64,000 nt of DNA from Paenirhizobium daejeonense (GTDB lineage Bacteria; Pseudomonadota; Alphaproteobacteria; Rhizobiales; Rhizobiaceae): positions 248,001 to 312,000 of the forward strand of contig NZ_JACLAL010000002.1 in NCBI RefSeq assembly GCF_014280875.1. The letters are read 5' to 3'. Position numbers and translations under genes: made by a program. Position 1 is the first letter of the stretch. Every line of letters begins with the position of its first letter. Below are positions 45,801 through 54,878 of the stretch, in pieces. The notes below the pieces were generated by a model that made no database searches, was not told the DNA's origin, and saw only the letters and a program-made list of their open reading frames with translations.

Positions 45801-46584
45801 CAGGCGCCGGCTTGCGGTCGTTGGGTACCTTCTCCACATAGGCATCCCGCCACTGACCCTGGAAACGCCCATTGTAGATCGGCTTGCCATCAACGAGTGC
45901 AAGGTCGCCCTCAAGGTCCAGACTGAAAGGTCGGCTGCCGGGATCGAGCCTCAACTTGAGTGGAATTGCCCCGGTCGCCGGATTGGGCTGCTGGCTGGCA
46001 AGATGAAAAACGCCGGCCTCGCCATCGACGACGGCATTGCCGTCTGCAGTCCACGGACCGGCAAGGGACGCCGCCGTCATCTCGGCGTCGAGCCCGCTCA
46101 CCTTCCGCGTCCGGCCGGATTGCTGGTCAATGAATTCGATCTCGCCGCCGGTTATGTGCACCTTTTCGAGCACGACCGTGCGGGCCGGAATTTCCGCGCT
46201 CGAGCCGCGCAGCCAGTCGAGCGTGCCATCGGCCAGAAGCCGGATGCGCGCCTTCGGCTCCTCAATGCGCATGTCGAAGATACGCGCCTCGCCGGAAAGG
46301 AAGGGTGCAAGCTCCGCATCGAGCGAGAAGCGGGAAACGGTGACGAGCGGCGCGCCTTCGCTGTCGGGACCGACGGTCACGTCATGCAGGGTGACCGAAG
46401 GGAAAGGCAGAAGACGGGCATTGACCTCGCCATGCACGGTCACCTTCTTGCCAAGAATACGACTGGCCTGATCCTCGAAATCCTTGCGAAAATCGGTCCA
46501 GTCGACGAACATCGGCCCGAGCAGCGCCGCAAACAACGCCACGACCAATAGTCCGCCGAGGAAAACCAGTAAGCGTCCGATCAC
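42847..46584 (-). CDS. AsmA-family outer-membrane-homeostasis protein
   Basis: The 1245-residue protein has an N-terminal membrane anchor (MIGRLLVFLGGLLVVALFAALLG, residues 1-25) and a long periplasmic repeat-rich beta region. The AsmA N-terminal pattern is visible at residues 28-110 and an AsmA_2-like end at about 960-1110. The last 110 residues form a charged Ala/Glu/Arg coiled coil (ERERRRVEALQSNVLEKQRLRRE onwards) and a Pro-rich tail. Family members (AsmA, YhdP, TamB relatives) bridge the envelope to move phospholipids. It is monocistronic; no gene follows within 75 bases on its strand. The plus-strand frames opposite are shadows. Confidence 0.88.
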   Translation of the reverse strand: MIGRLLVFLGGLLVVALFAALLGPMFVDWTDFRKDFEDQASRILGKKVTVHGEVNARLLPFPSVTLHDVTVGPDSEGAPLVTVSRFSLDAELAPFLSGEARIFDMRIEEPKARIRLLADGTLDWLRGSSAEIPARTVVLEKVHITGGEIEFIDQQSGRTRKVSGLDAEMTAASLAGPWTADGNAVVDGEAGVFHLASQQPNPATGAIPLKLRLDPGSRPFSLDLEGDLALVDGKPIYNGRFQGQWRDAYVEKVPNDRKPAPAPRAKGEFELTNERIVVPEYRLELAEADNPYVITGEAKLDTGAKPEFLLTAEGQQVDVNRLANDGGQGKTGRNAAGSVRQRLNLLIAMAADIPVPTVPGRANLKLPAIVAGDTVLRDIQIDIRPAGTGWTVERAAAVLPGRTQVEAKGKLTLIGSPSFNGDLLVASNQPSGLASWVSGAVDPAIRQLKSAGFSAAVNLTPDMQRFEKLELAIGDAHLNGRLERGSLRGQPATLSVDLSGNEIDLDAARALGALIVGDDLDNGVFAQRIATRMKVGKLVAYGVESREVDTIFTLDSGSVSVERLNIGDVAGASIRASGSASGSLLDYTGKAQIAFQAADPTPFLTMIAGQLPPHPALAWLVKSAPWYADANMQATVSLGDAGGSGLTAKLSGTANGSTISADYAVDDIADFTGTAALKVNATLENPETQILLGQAGLDPLPIGTGVAGRLALDVSDQGGEAADVALRFTSAGTEATASGQVSLDIADFLAGAGKVSVTSDDLEPFLMSAGVAMPAVGGGLPAQFSADVKLADRKALFDRIEAMLDGNALSGDLSLDLSGQPKIVGQLKAGRADLAWFAEAVLGPVSDPATGKLSQKALPARVSEPDLDIALEVGSFSSGIIDPVIGLSAKLRRSGGELILDDATGGWLGGTLTGRLMVANADGTGLYQSRITLAGGDLADALPAQQEGGQAAATGRFDFDLVAEGSGKTVSELLGSTNGSGSLKVGALTVSKLNLGLLPQVLEAAAGIKGDITEDKVKAIAAGLIGAGPGLFQNVVVPFNMTGGVMRIQNVTLESQSAKLDGEARLNVIDGTMDGTVHVAFNAGDDALAGAEPGIRLAYAGKIGSPTRQLDVGDLTNFLSLRAFERERRRVEALQSNVLEKQRLRREVVLHRYREDERQKAEAERARAAEEARQKAEAERLAAEEAARRAAAQAASEGVSAPETQPPGDGIVTTPKMPVSPDDKVTRDNLPPAQPLQFEGLPGVN

Positions 46585-46615
46585 GACCTGCCCACTCCAC
46601 TTACATTCGCGGCTA

Positions 46616-46720
46616 CTTTAAAGCGTGCCGCGATCCTTTGAATTCGCGCCTACGCTTCACGTCTTCATTCAACCCATGTCGTTGCCGCAAAACCGCTCAA
46701 AACTTTTGCGCGACATGCTT
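46616..46720 (-). repeat. Rhizobial intergenic repeat, copy 2 (reverse orientation)
   Basis: Read on the minus strand this copy has the same blocks in the same order as 28411-28516: GCATGTCGCGCAAAAG, GAGCGGTTTTGCG, ACGTGAAGCG and finally GATCGCGGCACGCTTT. The core hairpin is CGCAAAA (46686-46692) with TTTTGCG (46704-46710). It fills the gap between the flavoprotein gene and the AsmA gene. Confidence 0.75.
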
Positions 46721-46777
46721 TGGTTTCGCGGCAAGACTACCCGTATTTTACCCTGCGGCAACTGTAAGGATTGGCTT

Positions 46778-48187
46778 TTACAGCCGGAAGATCTTGCCTG
46801 GATTGAAGATATTATCCGGATCAAGGCTCTTCTTGATCGATCGCATGACCGGCAGCGCTGAAGGCAGTTCCTGTTCCAGATAGCTCATCTTGCCCTGCCC
46901 CACACCATGCTCGCCAGTGCAGGTGCCACCCATGGCGAGCGCACGCGCATTGAGCCGCGCCATGAAGGCCTCGCTGCGCGCCAGATCTTCCGGATCCTTG
47001 TCGTTGAACAGCATCAGCACATGGAAATTGCCGTCACCGGCATGCCCGACGATCGGTGCAAGAAGGCCCGTTTCGCGAATATCGGCCTGGGTCTCGGCCA
47101 CGCATTCGGCAAGGCGGGAGATCGGCACGCAGACATCGGTGGAAAGGCCGTTCAGCTCCGGAGCGAGCGCCCGGCCAGCCCAGTAGGCGTTGTGCCTTGC
47201 CTTCCAGAGCTGTGCCCGCTCCTCGGCATTCGTGGTGTACTGGAATTCATCCGAACCGAATTCGGCAGCAATTTCCCGGAGCTGCCCGGCCTGCATTTCG
47301 ACCGTCTCTTCCGTGCCGTGGAATTCGAGGAAGAGCGTCGGCTTCTCGGGATAGCTAAGCTTCGAATAGGCGTTGACCGCCTTCATCTGCATTTCGTCCA
47401 GCAATTCGATGCGGGCGACCGGAATACCCATCTGGATCGTCATGACGACGGCATCGCAGGCGGCCTTAAGGCTTGGAAAGGCACAGACGCCACCGCTGAT
47501 CTTGGCGGGAATACCCTGCAGCTTCAGCGTGATGGAGGTGATGATGCCGAGCGTACCTTCCGCTCCGACGAAAAGCCGGGTCAGATCGTAACCGGCAGAA
47601 GATTTCCGCGCCCGCTGCGCCGTCCTGATCTCCTCGCCATCCGCGGTGACGACGGTCAGCGCCAACACATTTTCCTTCATCGTACCGTAGCGCACCGCAT
47701 TGGTGCCGGAGGCACGCGTCGAGGCCATGCCTCCGAGAGAGGCGTTCGCGCCCGGATCGATCGGAAAGAAAAGCCCGGTATCGCGCAGATAGGTATTGAG
47801 GTCCTCGCGGGTGACGCCCGGTTCGACCGTGCAGTCGAGGTCTTCCGGGTTCACCTCGATCACCCGGTTCATCCGGCTGAAATCCACCGAAATACCGCCG
47901 CTCGGCGCATTCACATGGCCTTCAAGCGAGGAACCGGTGCCGAATGGGATCATCGGAACCTTGTGGGCGGCGCAGGTTCGAACCACCGTCTTCACGTCTT
48001 CGGAATTTTCCACGAAAACGACCCCATCGGGCAGTTGCGACGGCAGATAGGTGGTTGTGTGGCTATGCTGTTCGCGGAAGGATTGGCCGGTATGAAAGCG
48101 CTCGCCGAACTCCTGCTTCAGGATGCCGAGGACCTTGGCGATCCCCTCCTCGTTGCGCACGCCGGGCACCACGTCCTTCATCACCAT
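46778..48187 (-). CDS. FAD-linked oxidase, D-lactate dehydrogenase (cytochrome)/GlcD type
   Basis: The 469-residue flavoprotein has a PCMH-type FAD domain (VVFVENSEDVKTVVRTCAAHKVPMIPFGTGSSLEGHV and PGANASLGGMASTRASGTNAVRYG). The cap/C-terminal domain has the end region GHAGDGNFHVLM, GGTCTGEHGVGQGK and DPDNIFNPGKI. It oxidises D-lactate, glycolate or a related 2-hydroxyacid, passing electrons to a cytochrome or quinone. I start it at ATG 48187, preceded by GGAG; the longer frame begins inside the preceding gene's end. The substrate cannot be fixed from sequence. Confidence 0.92.
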   Translation of the reverse strand: MVMKDVVPGVRNEEGIAKVLGILKQEFGERFHTGQSFREQHSHTTTYLPSQLPDGVVFVENSEDVKTVVRTCAAHKVPMIPFGTGSSLEGHVNAPSGGISVDFSRMNRVIEVNPEDLDCTVEPGVTREDLNTYLRDTGLFFPIDPGANASLGGMASTRASGTNAVRYGTMKENVLALTVVTADGEEIRTAQRARKSSAGYDLTRLFVGAEGTLGIITSITLKLQGIPAKISGGVCAFPSLKAACDAVVMTIQMGIPVARIELLDEMQMKAVNAYSKLSYPEKPTLFLEFHGTEETVEMQAGQLREIAAEFGSDEFQYTTNAEERAQLWKARHNAYWAGRALAPELNGLSTDVCVPISRLAECVAETQADIRETGLLAPIVGHAGDGNFHVLMLFNDKDPEDLARSEAFMARLNARALAMGGTCTGEHGVGQGKMSYLEQELPSALPVMRSIKKSLDPDNIFNPGKIFRL

Positions 48188-48310
48188 GACAGCATCTCCT
48201 GCACATTCCACGGCCGGTTCGAAGCCGGTCTTTCGGCCGCAGCTATGGGACAGCAGCAGGGCTTTGTCCAGCGAAAGACGCAGCCCGGCGTGGTCCGGCA
48301 AGACCCGTCA

Positions 48311-49045
48311 TCAGTCCGCCTTGAGAGTTTCCGCAAGAAGCGCGGTCAGCCGCCGCCAATGTCGCTCCGCACCGCGCACCTGATAAACGCTGTGGTCCGG
48401 AACACACCAGCCGTGAGCCATGCCGACATAGTTTTCCAGAGTGAAATCGACCTCCGCGCGGCGGAAGGTATCGACGAACCGGTTCGACTGTTCCGGCGGA
48501 AAGGAACCATCCACGCCAGCCGTGCCTACATAGACCCGCGCCCGGATCTTGCCAGCCAGAAGGTGTGGGCTGTCGGCCGCCTCACTTGCGAGATTGCCCC
48601 CATGGAAACTAGCCGCAGCAACGATGTCATCGGGATAGGTTCCGGCCGCGGTCAGCGCGCGACTGCCGCCCATGCAATAGCCCACGGCCGCAATCGGCCC
48701 GGTCGCTCCGGCCTGCCTCAGTGCGGCGAGGAAGAAGCCGGTGTCTTCGGCAGTCATCGCCTGCGTAGTGCCGCCGATCATCGACCGCAGCTGCGTTGCG
48801 GTTTCCGGAGTACTGAACGCGGTCGCAGCATCGAACGGCCCATAGGTTCCGAAGCGATAGAATAAGTCAGGCACCAGCACGGCATACCCCTCATCCGCAA
48901 GGCGCTCCGCCATGCCGAAAAGCGCCGCCCGCGGACCGAAGGCGTCCATGTAGAGAATGACGCCAGCAGCCGCTCCGGCATCGCCAAACAGATGGGCAGA
49001 AGCAATGCCGTCGGATGTCGCTACCTCGATTTGCCGTTGCGTCAT
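48311..49045 (-). CDS. Dienelactone hydrolase family protein
   Basis: The 244-residue alpha/beta hydrolase has the nucleophilic cysteine in AVGYCMGGSRAL, a His in GMAHGWCVPDH and an Asp in VGTAGVDGSF; together these form the Cys-His-Asp triad of the family. It hydrolyses dienelactones or related esters; its neighbours give no catabolic pathway to which it belongs. It is flanked by the flavoprotein and RND genes on the same strand, with moderate gaps. Confidence 0.88.
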   Translation of the reverse strand: MTQRQIEVATSDGIASAHLFGDAGAAAGVILYMDAFGPRAALFGMAERLADEGYAVLVPDLFYRFGTYGPFDAATAFSTPETATQLRSMIGGTTQAMTAEDTGFFLAALRQAGATGPIAAVGYCMGGSRALTAAGTYPDDIVAAASFHGGNLASEAADSPHLLAGKIRARVYVGTAGVDGSFPPEQSNRFVDTFRRAEVDFTLENYVGMAHGWCVPDHSVYQVRGAERHWRRLTALLAETLKAD

Positions 49046-49114
49046 TCTGTTCTCCTCAGCGATTTAAAAACTCTTCAGATCCTGCGAGGCACTTGCCGCA
49101 CCCTGACGGCGATA

Positions 49115-52100
49115 TCACTCGCCCGCCTCGACCGAAGCGGCAAAGGCCATTTCCCGCTGCAACCGCTCCTCTTCATGCGCATGCGGCTTGGCGAAGCGGG
49201 CAAGCGCCAGATAGGCAACTGGCGTCACGAACAACGTCACCACCGTTGCAAGACCCAGACCACCGACAATGACCCAGCCGAGCGCAATACGAGCTTCCGC
49301 GCCCGCGCCATGGGCCAAGACCAGCGGCACGCCGCCGAGAATGGTGGCGATCATCGTCATCATCACCGGCCGCAGGCGCATGTTGGCGGCATTCTCGATC
49401 GCCTCGCGCACATCCTGCCCTCGGTCACGCAACTGGTTTGCGAATTCCACGATCAGGATGCCGTTTTTCGCCATGATGCCGACCAGCATCACGAGACCGA
49501 TCTGACTATAAACGTTGAGGCTGGTGCCGGTGAACAGCAGGGCGAAAACGGCGCAGGCAAGCCCCAGCGGCACCGTCGACATGATGATCACCGATGACAG
49601 CACGCTTTCGAACTGCGCGGCCAGTACCAGGAAGATGATGACGATGGCAAAGCCGAAGGTGATGCCCATGCCGCCAGTGTTCTCGCTGAGGGTCGCAGCC
49701 TCCGCCAACGGCAGGATGCGCGCGCCGGGCGGCAGCAGAGGTCCCGCAATGGTCTGCGCCTTTTCAAGCGCCGATCCCAGCGAAAGCCCCGGTCCGAGAC
49801 CTGCCGTGATCTGCACTGCGGCAAGCTGCTGTTCCCGCTGGAGGCTCGGCGCAACGGCCTTTTCCTGCAGCTTCGCGATGACGGACATCGGCACGATCTT
49901 GCCGTCGCCAGTCTTGAGGAAGATGTTTTCGAGGTCGGTCGGATCGTCGATCGGCCGCGTGGTCGAGGCGAGTTTTACCGGATAGGATTCGCCGTCGATA
50001 TAGACATCCCCGATCGAACGGCCGTCGAGCATCGATTGCAGCGCCTGGGCGAGCCCGGTGATGTTGATACCGAGGTCTGCGGCGCGCTCGCGGTCGATGC
50101 TCACGCCGAGCTGGGCCTGGCTGATGTCGTTGGTCAGGCGCGGATTGTCGAAGCTGCCGTCGGCCTCCAGCGCGGCAACCACCTTGATCGCCGCCGCCGT
50201 CAGCTGCTCGTGGTTCGAACCGACAAGCGCGAATTGCAGACCGCTGCCGCCGCCGCGAATTCTCAGGCTGTTCGGCTGCTGGGCAAAGGCGTTGACACCG
50301 GGAATGCCCGCGGTCGCCTTGTTGATGTCGCGCACGATGGTGTCCTGGCTGCGCTCCCGCTCGCCCCATGGCGCAAGCGTCAGCACCATGAAGCCGCTGT
50401 TAGTATTGCTGCCGAAGCCCGAAATCGAGAACAGGTTGGCGATCTCGCCATCGTCGCGGAGCGGCTTCAGCGCCTCCTCGATCCGGCGCATCTGGTCCTG
50501 CATGTAATCGAGGCTGACACCCTGCGGGGCAGTCACGCGCAACGTCACCGTCGAACGGTCTTCGCGGGGCGTAAGCTCGTTGGTAATCAGGGAAAAAGCA
50601 CTAAATGCCGCACCGGAAAAGATCACCGCCACCACGAACACCACCATCGGCGCATTGAGGCAAGCTCGCAGCGCACCCCGGTAAAAAGCCGAAAACGCAT
50701 CGCCGAAGCGCCCAAGCAATCCCTTGCCGTGATCGATGGCATGCGAGGTCAGCATGCGCGAGGCAAGCATGGGACAAAGCGTAAGCGCCACGATGGCCGA
50801 TAACGTCACCGAGAAGGCGAGCACGAAACCGAATTCGCGGAACAGGCCACCCACCTGCCCCGGCAGGAAGGAGAGCGGCACGAAGACCGCGGCAAGCGTC
50901 GCAGTCGTGGCGATGACGGCAAAGAACACCTCCCGCGTGCCGAGCACCGCGGCCGCCCTCGGCCCCATGCCCTGCGCCCGCCGTCGCACGATGTTTTCCA
51001 GAACCACGATGGCGTCGTCGACCACGAGACCCGTCGCCAGGACGATCGCCAGTAGCGTCAGGATATTGATCGAGAACCCGACGAGATACACGGCCGCCAG
51101 CGTCCCGATCAGCGACACCGGCATGGTGATCGCCGGAATGAGGGTCGCCCTCCAGTCGCGCAGGAAGAGATAGATGATACCGATGACGATCACGGCGGCG
51201 AGCACCAGCGCATTCACCACCTCATCGATGGATCCGCGGATGAACACCGCATCATCGCTGGTAACGCGGATCTGGGTGCCCTCCGGCAGATCCTTCTGCA
51301 TCACCTCGACGGCCTTCTTGATCCCGTTCGAAATGCTGAGTGTGTTCGATTTCGCCTGCCGGATCACCCCGAGGCCGATGCCGGCCTTGCCGTTCGAACG
51401 AAGCGCGGTGCTGCGCAGGTCCGGGCCGAAGGTGATGGTCGCGACGTCGCCGAGCCGTACCTTGTCCTGAACAATCAGATTGGCGAAATCCTGTGGCGTT
51501 CGAAGGTCCGCGGTCGCGCGCACGACGATATCCTGCGTCGAACTGGTGATCGAACCGGCCGGAACGTCGAAGGCGATATCGGACAGCGCGCTTGCCAGCG
51601 AAGCAATGGTCAGCCCGCGGCTCGCAAGCGCCGACTGGTCGACATCCACGCGGAAGATCTTCTCCTGCTCGCCGTAAAGCTCGATATCGGCAACGCCCTC
51701 GACCGAAGCCAGCCGGTCGGAAATCTCGTTGTCGACCAGAAGGGTCAGATCCTCGATGTTCATCCGGTCGGAGGTGACGGCAAGCCGCATGATCGGATCG
51801 GAATCCGAGTCCGCCTTGACGATGCGCGGCTCGTCGGCGTCATCAGGCAGGCTGTAGGTCACGCGCGCGATGGCGTCCCGCACGTCGCTGGCGGCAACAT
51901 TCAGGTCGGTGGTATCGGTGAATTCCAGCGTCACGCGGCTGTTGCCGAACGAGGATGCGGACGAAAGCGCCTTCAAGCCAGCGACACGCGCCACGGCTCC
52001 TTCGATCACGGTCGTCACCTGCTGATCGACGGTCTGCGGAGAAGCACCGTCAAACGTGGTTCTGACCGTAATGACGGGCCGATCCACATCCGGCAGTTCA

Positions 52101-52294
52101 CGCACTTCGATACCGTAAAAGGCAGCAAGACCGGCGACGACCATCAGGGCATTGAGAACGGCGGCGAAGATCGGCCTGCGGATGAAGAGCGCGGTGAATC
52201 CGGCCTGTACGTCCGGCGCGACCTTGGGTTCACGCTCGCCCGCCAGCTTCCCAGCCTCAGGCACGCCCGTCGTCTCGTTCGTCGTTTCGCTCAT
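49115..52294 (-). CDS. RND multidrug efflux permease (AcrB/MdtC-type)
   Basis: The 1059-residue inner membrane pump has about twelve transmembrane helices and two large periplasmic porter regions. The proton-relay aspartates lie in the TM4 motif GLVVDDAIVVLENI; the second repeat has VGIMAKNGILIVEFA. It expels hydrophobic compounds using the proton gradient. Its start overlaps the stop of the adaptor gene by four bases. No outer-membrane channel gene is next to it, so it probably uses a TolC-type protein encoded elsewhere. Confidence 0.94.
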   Translation of the reverse strand: MSETTNETTGVPEAGKLAGEREPKVAPDVQAGFTALFIRRPIFAAVLNALMVVAGLAAFYGIEVRELPDVDRPVITVRTTFDGASPQTVDQQVTTVIEGAVARVAGLKALSSASSFGNSRVTLEFTDTTDLNVAASDVRDAIARVTYSLPDDADEPRIVKADSDSDPIMRLAVTSDRMNIEDLTLLVDNEISDRLASVEGVADIELYGEQEKIFRVDVDQSALASRGLTIASLASALSDIAFDVPAGSITSSTQDIVVRATADLRTPQDFANLIVQDKVRLGDVATITFGPDLRSTALRSNGKAGIGLGVIRQAKSNTLSISNGIKKAVEVMQKDLPEGTQIRVTSDDAVFIRGSIDEVVNALVLAAVIVIGIIYLFLRDWRATLIPAITMPVSLIGTLAAVYLVGFSINILTLLAIVLATGLVVDDAIVVLENIVRRRAQGMGPRAAAVLGTREVFFAVIATTATLAAVFVPLSFLPGQVGGLFREFGFVLAFSVTLSAIVALTLCPMLASRMLTSHAIDHGKGLLGRFGDAFSAFYRGALRACLNAPMVVFVVAVIFSGAAFSAFSLITNELTPREDRSTVTLRVTAPQGVSLDYMQDQMRRIEEALKPLRDDGEIANLFSISGFGSNTNSGFMVLTLAPWGERERSQDTIVRDINKATAGIPGVNAFAQQPNSLRIRGGGSGLQFALVGSNHEQLTAAAIKVVAALEADGSFDNPRLTNDISQAQLGVSIDRERAADLGINITGLAQALQSMLDGRSIGDVYIDGESYPVKLASTTRPIDDPTDLENIFLKTGDGKIVPMSVIAKLQEKAVAPSLQREQQLAAVQITAGLGPGLSLGSALEKAQTIAGPLLPPGARILPLAEAATLSENTGGMGITFGFAIVIIFLVLAAQFESVLSSVIIMSTVPLGLACAVFALLFTGTSLNVYSQIGLVMLVGIMAKNGILIVEFANQLRDRGQDVREAIENAANMRLRPVMMTMIATILGGVPLVLAHGAGAEARIALGWVIVGGLGLATVVTLFVTPVAYLALARFAKPHAHEEERLQREMAFAASVEAGE

Positions 52295-53490
52295 CGGCTC
52301 GCCACCGGTTTTTCGCCGTTCTCGGGTTTCGAGGCACCGGCTTCGTCACCTACGATCTGCACCATACGCCCGACCCTGACGCGCTGGACGCCTTCTGTAA
52401 CCACCCGATCGCCATCGGCAAGCGCGGCTTCCACCAATACGGCATCGGGATTCCGTTGCACGATCCGCACGGGAACCCGCTCGGCTTTACTGTCCGTAAC
52501 TCGCCAGACGAAGGAACCTTGGCTATCCCACTGAACGGACAACGGATCGACGGCGGGATAACGCTCGCCCGCAAAGGTCATGGAAACCGTGAACGCCATG
52601 CCGGCCCTGAGATCGTCATTATCGTTGCCAATACGCGCTCTCACGCGCAATGTGCGGCTGGCCTCGTCGATACGATTGTCCACCGCCTCGACGCTGCCGT
52701 CATATACGTTGCCCGGTCGCGCCACCGCCGTTGCATTCACCGGCTGCCCGACCTTGACGATTGGGGCGAAACGCTCGGGCACCCAGTAATCGACCAGCAG
52801 TTCGGAGCGGTCGTCCACTGTTGCAATCGCTGTTGACGTCGTGACGTTATCGCCGGGATTGACGGTCACGATCCCGGCAATGCCATCGATCGGCGCCACG
52901 ATATCGCGGCGCTTCAGTTCAAGCTCGGCTGCAGCGAGCGCGAGCTTCGCCGTTTCCAGCGCAATGTCCGCGTCGAATGCATCGATCCGCGACACCGCGG
53001 ATTTGAGGTTGGTGTAGAGCTGCGATTTTTCCGTCGCGCTCTTGAGCGCCACCTGCGCCTGATCGCGGGCGATACGCTGTTCCTCGTTCTCCAGGCGCGC
53101 GATGACCTGCCCCTTGGTGACCTTGTCACCAGACTTCACATGGATCTCAAGAAGGGTTCCAGCCACTTGTGGCATGACGGTTACCGATTGGATAGCATCG
53201 CCCGTGCCGATCGCAGAAAGCCTGTCGTTGACGAGCCCTACCTTCACGTTCTGCACAACGACGGATGGCGCGGCGTTGCCATTGCGATTACCGCCCTGCC
53301 CGCCGCCGTTACCGCCGCCCTTACCCTCGGTGGCTTTCGATGCCTCGCCGGGGCCAATCATCGCGATGACAGACTGGGGCACGCCCGCCCGCGCCAATAT
53401 CGCGCCGGCACCGGGCACCAGCCATATCCACCCCAGGACACAGACTGCGATCGCTACAACACTGAGCAGCAACTGCTTCCAAAACGCCAT
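52291..53490 (-). CDS. RND efflux periplasmic adaptor (membrane fusion protein)
   Basis: The 399-residue protein has an N-terminal membrane anchor (residues 5-28). A glycine/asparagine-rich linker (about 55-73) and the lipoyl/hairpin core (VTVMPQVAGTLLEIHVKSGDKVTKGQVIARL...VAPIDGIAGIVTVNPGDNV) lead into the beta-barrel domain. It connects the RND pump to an outer-membrane channel. It is the first gene of the two-gene operon and its upstream gap (53491-53745) should hold the promoter. Confidence 0.92.
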   Translation of the reverse strand: MAFWKQLLLSVVAIAVCVLGWIWLVPGAGAILARAGVPQSVIAMIGPGEASKATEGKGGGNGGGQGGNRNGNAAPSVVVQNVKVGLVNDRLSAIGTGDAIQSVTVMPQVAGTLLEIHVKSGDKVTKGQVIARLENEEQRIARDQAQVALKSATEKSQLYTNLKSAVSRIDAFDADIALETAKLALAAAELELKRRDIVAPIDGIAGIVTVNPGDNVTTSTAIATVDDRSELLVDYWVPERFAPIVKVGQPVNATAVARPGNVYDGSVEAVDNRIDEASRTLRVRARIGNDNDDLRAGMAFTVSMTFAGERYPAVDPLSVQWDSQGSFVWRVTDSKAERVPVRIVQRNPDAVLVEAALADGDRVVTEGVQRVRVGRMVQIVGDEAGASKPENGEKPVASR

Positions 53491-53745
53491 CCGGGACTCC
53501 AGTCTTGATGCCGACAGCCAGTTTCGTCAGCGCTGTCGTGAAATTACCGTGCCCTACGGGGCCAGCTTGCGCCGCAATATTTCGCCGCCGGCCCGCTTCG
53601 GCAAGTCAAGAAACGGTACATTACCAAAATGTCATCCGCAGGGCGTACCTCACGTCCTTGACAATTGCTGCACTGCGGCAAAACTTCACGAATACGCCGA
53701 CATTATCGGCGGCAGCCATCGCCATTGTGTAACCGGGTCGTCAAA

Positions 53746-54777
53746 ATGCTTTCATTGGATGATTTTCTTGCCCGCATACCGAAAATGGAACTGCATCTTC
53801 ACCTTGAGGGATCCATTCGCCCCCAGACAGCGGTCGATCTCGCCGCCCGAAATGGCGTGATGTTGCCGCCGTTCAAAAAGGTCGAGGAACTCTATCACTA
53901 CGATAACCTCAAGGATTTCCTGGCGATCTATACTGCCGTTTCCGACAGCGTAGTTTCAGCGGATGATTACCGGCGTATCACCTACGAGATGCTGGAAAAC
54001 TGCGCCGCCCATAACGCCCGCTACGTGGAGTTCTTCTTCTCCCCGCAGGTCCACTTCCCCCATGGCGTCGGTTTCGATACCCAGATGGATGGCATCACGG
54101 CCGGCATGACGGAGGCGGAAGCGGATTTCGGCATCGTCAGCGTGTGTGCACCGGGGATCAACCGCGAACTCGGCCCCGAGGCGGGCGAAGAGTTCCTCGA
54201 CATGATCCTCGCTCGGGGCGATGACAAGCTGGTTGGCATCGGTCTGGACTTCAATGAGGCGCCCTTTCCGCCGGAACCCTATGCCGCTCTTTTCGAACGG
54301 GCTCGTTCGGCCGGCCTGAAAGTGACCGCACATGCCGGTGAGACGGGACCTGCAGATTTCATCCGCGGCTCGCTCGATGCGCTCAAGGTTCGCCGCATCG
54401 ATCACGGCTATCACGTGGTCAACGACCCCGAACTGATGACCCGTTGCCGCGACGAAGACATCCTTTTCACCGTCTGCCCCTCGACCAGCGCCATCACCTC
54501 GCCCTGGCACGATCTGACGAGCCCCGACCACGCCATCCGCCGGATGAAGGAGTTCGGCCTCAAGGTCATGCTCAACAGCGACGATCCGCCGATGTTCTTC
54601 ACCGATCTCGGCGCGGAATACCGAAAGGCCGCACATTTTCTGGGTTTTTCCCCCGGAGACATCCGCGCGACCATCATGCACGCCATCGAGGGAAGTTGGC
54701 TGGATGAACGGACGAAGAAGCTCTGGAAAAGCGAGTGGAGCCTGGAGATCGATGCCCTGATGGCGGATCTAGAATAG
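53746..54777 (+). CDS. add: Adenosine deaminase family protein
   Basis: The 343-residue zinc hydrolase has the metal ligands and catalytic residues in HLHLEGSIRP, FNEAPFPPEP, the HAGETGP loop, RIDHGYHV and the late SDDPPMF. It converts adenosine (or a related purine) to inosine. It starts at MLSLDDFL (53746) with a weak ribosome site; upstream in-frame codons are shadows. Divergent from the RND adaptor, it lies ahead of uvrD on the same strand, about 100 bases away. Confidence 0.88.
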   Translation: MLSLDDFLARIPKMELHLHLEGSIRPQTAVDLAARNGVMLPPFKKVEELYHYDNLKDFLAIYTAVSDSVVSADDYRRITYEMLENCAAHNARYVEFFFSPQVHFPHGVGFDTQMDGITAGMTEAEADFGIVSVCAPGINRELGPEAGEEFLDMILARGDDKLVGIGLDFNEAPFPPEPYAALFERARSAGLKVTAHAGETGPADFIRGSLDALKVRRIDHGYHVVNDPELMTRCRDEDILFTVCPSTSAITSPWHDLTSPDHAIRRMKEFGLKVMLNSDDPPMFFTDLGAEYRKAAHFLGFSPGDIRATIMHAIEGSWLDERTKKLWKSEWSLEIDALMADLE

Positions 54778-54878
54778 GCCGGATCACGAACGCCTTGGGC
54801 GGCCGGCCATAGTGATGTCGGAATGAAAGGGGAACATCTTGACTCGCCTTTCCATCCCGAATCACTACATTGAGCCGC

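Noticed and set aside
46907..48865. 652-residue plus-strand frame opposite the flavoprotein
   Set aside because: Low-complexity Arg/Gly/His composition and no ribosome site; it spans two real genes on the other strand.
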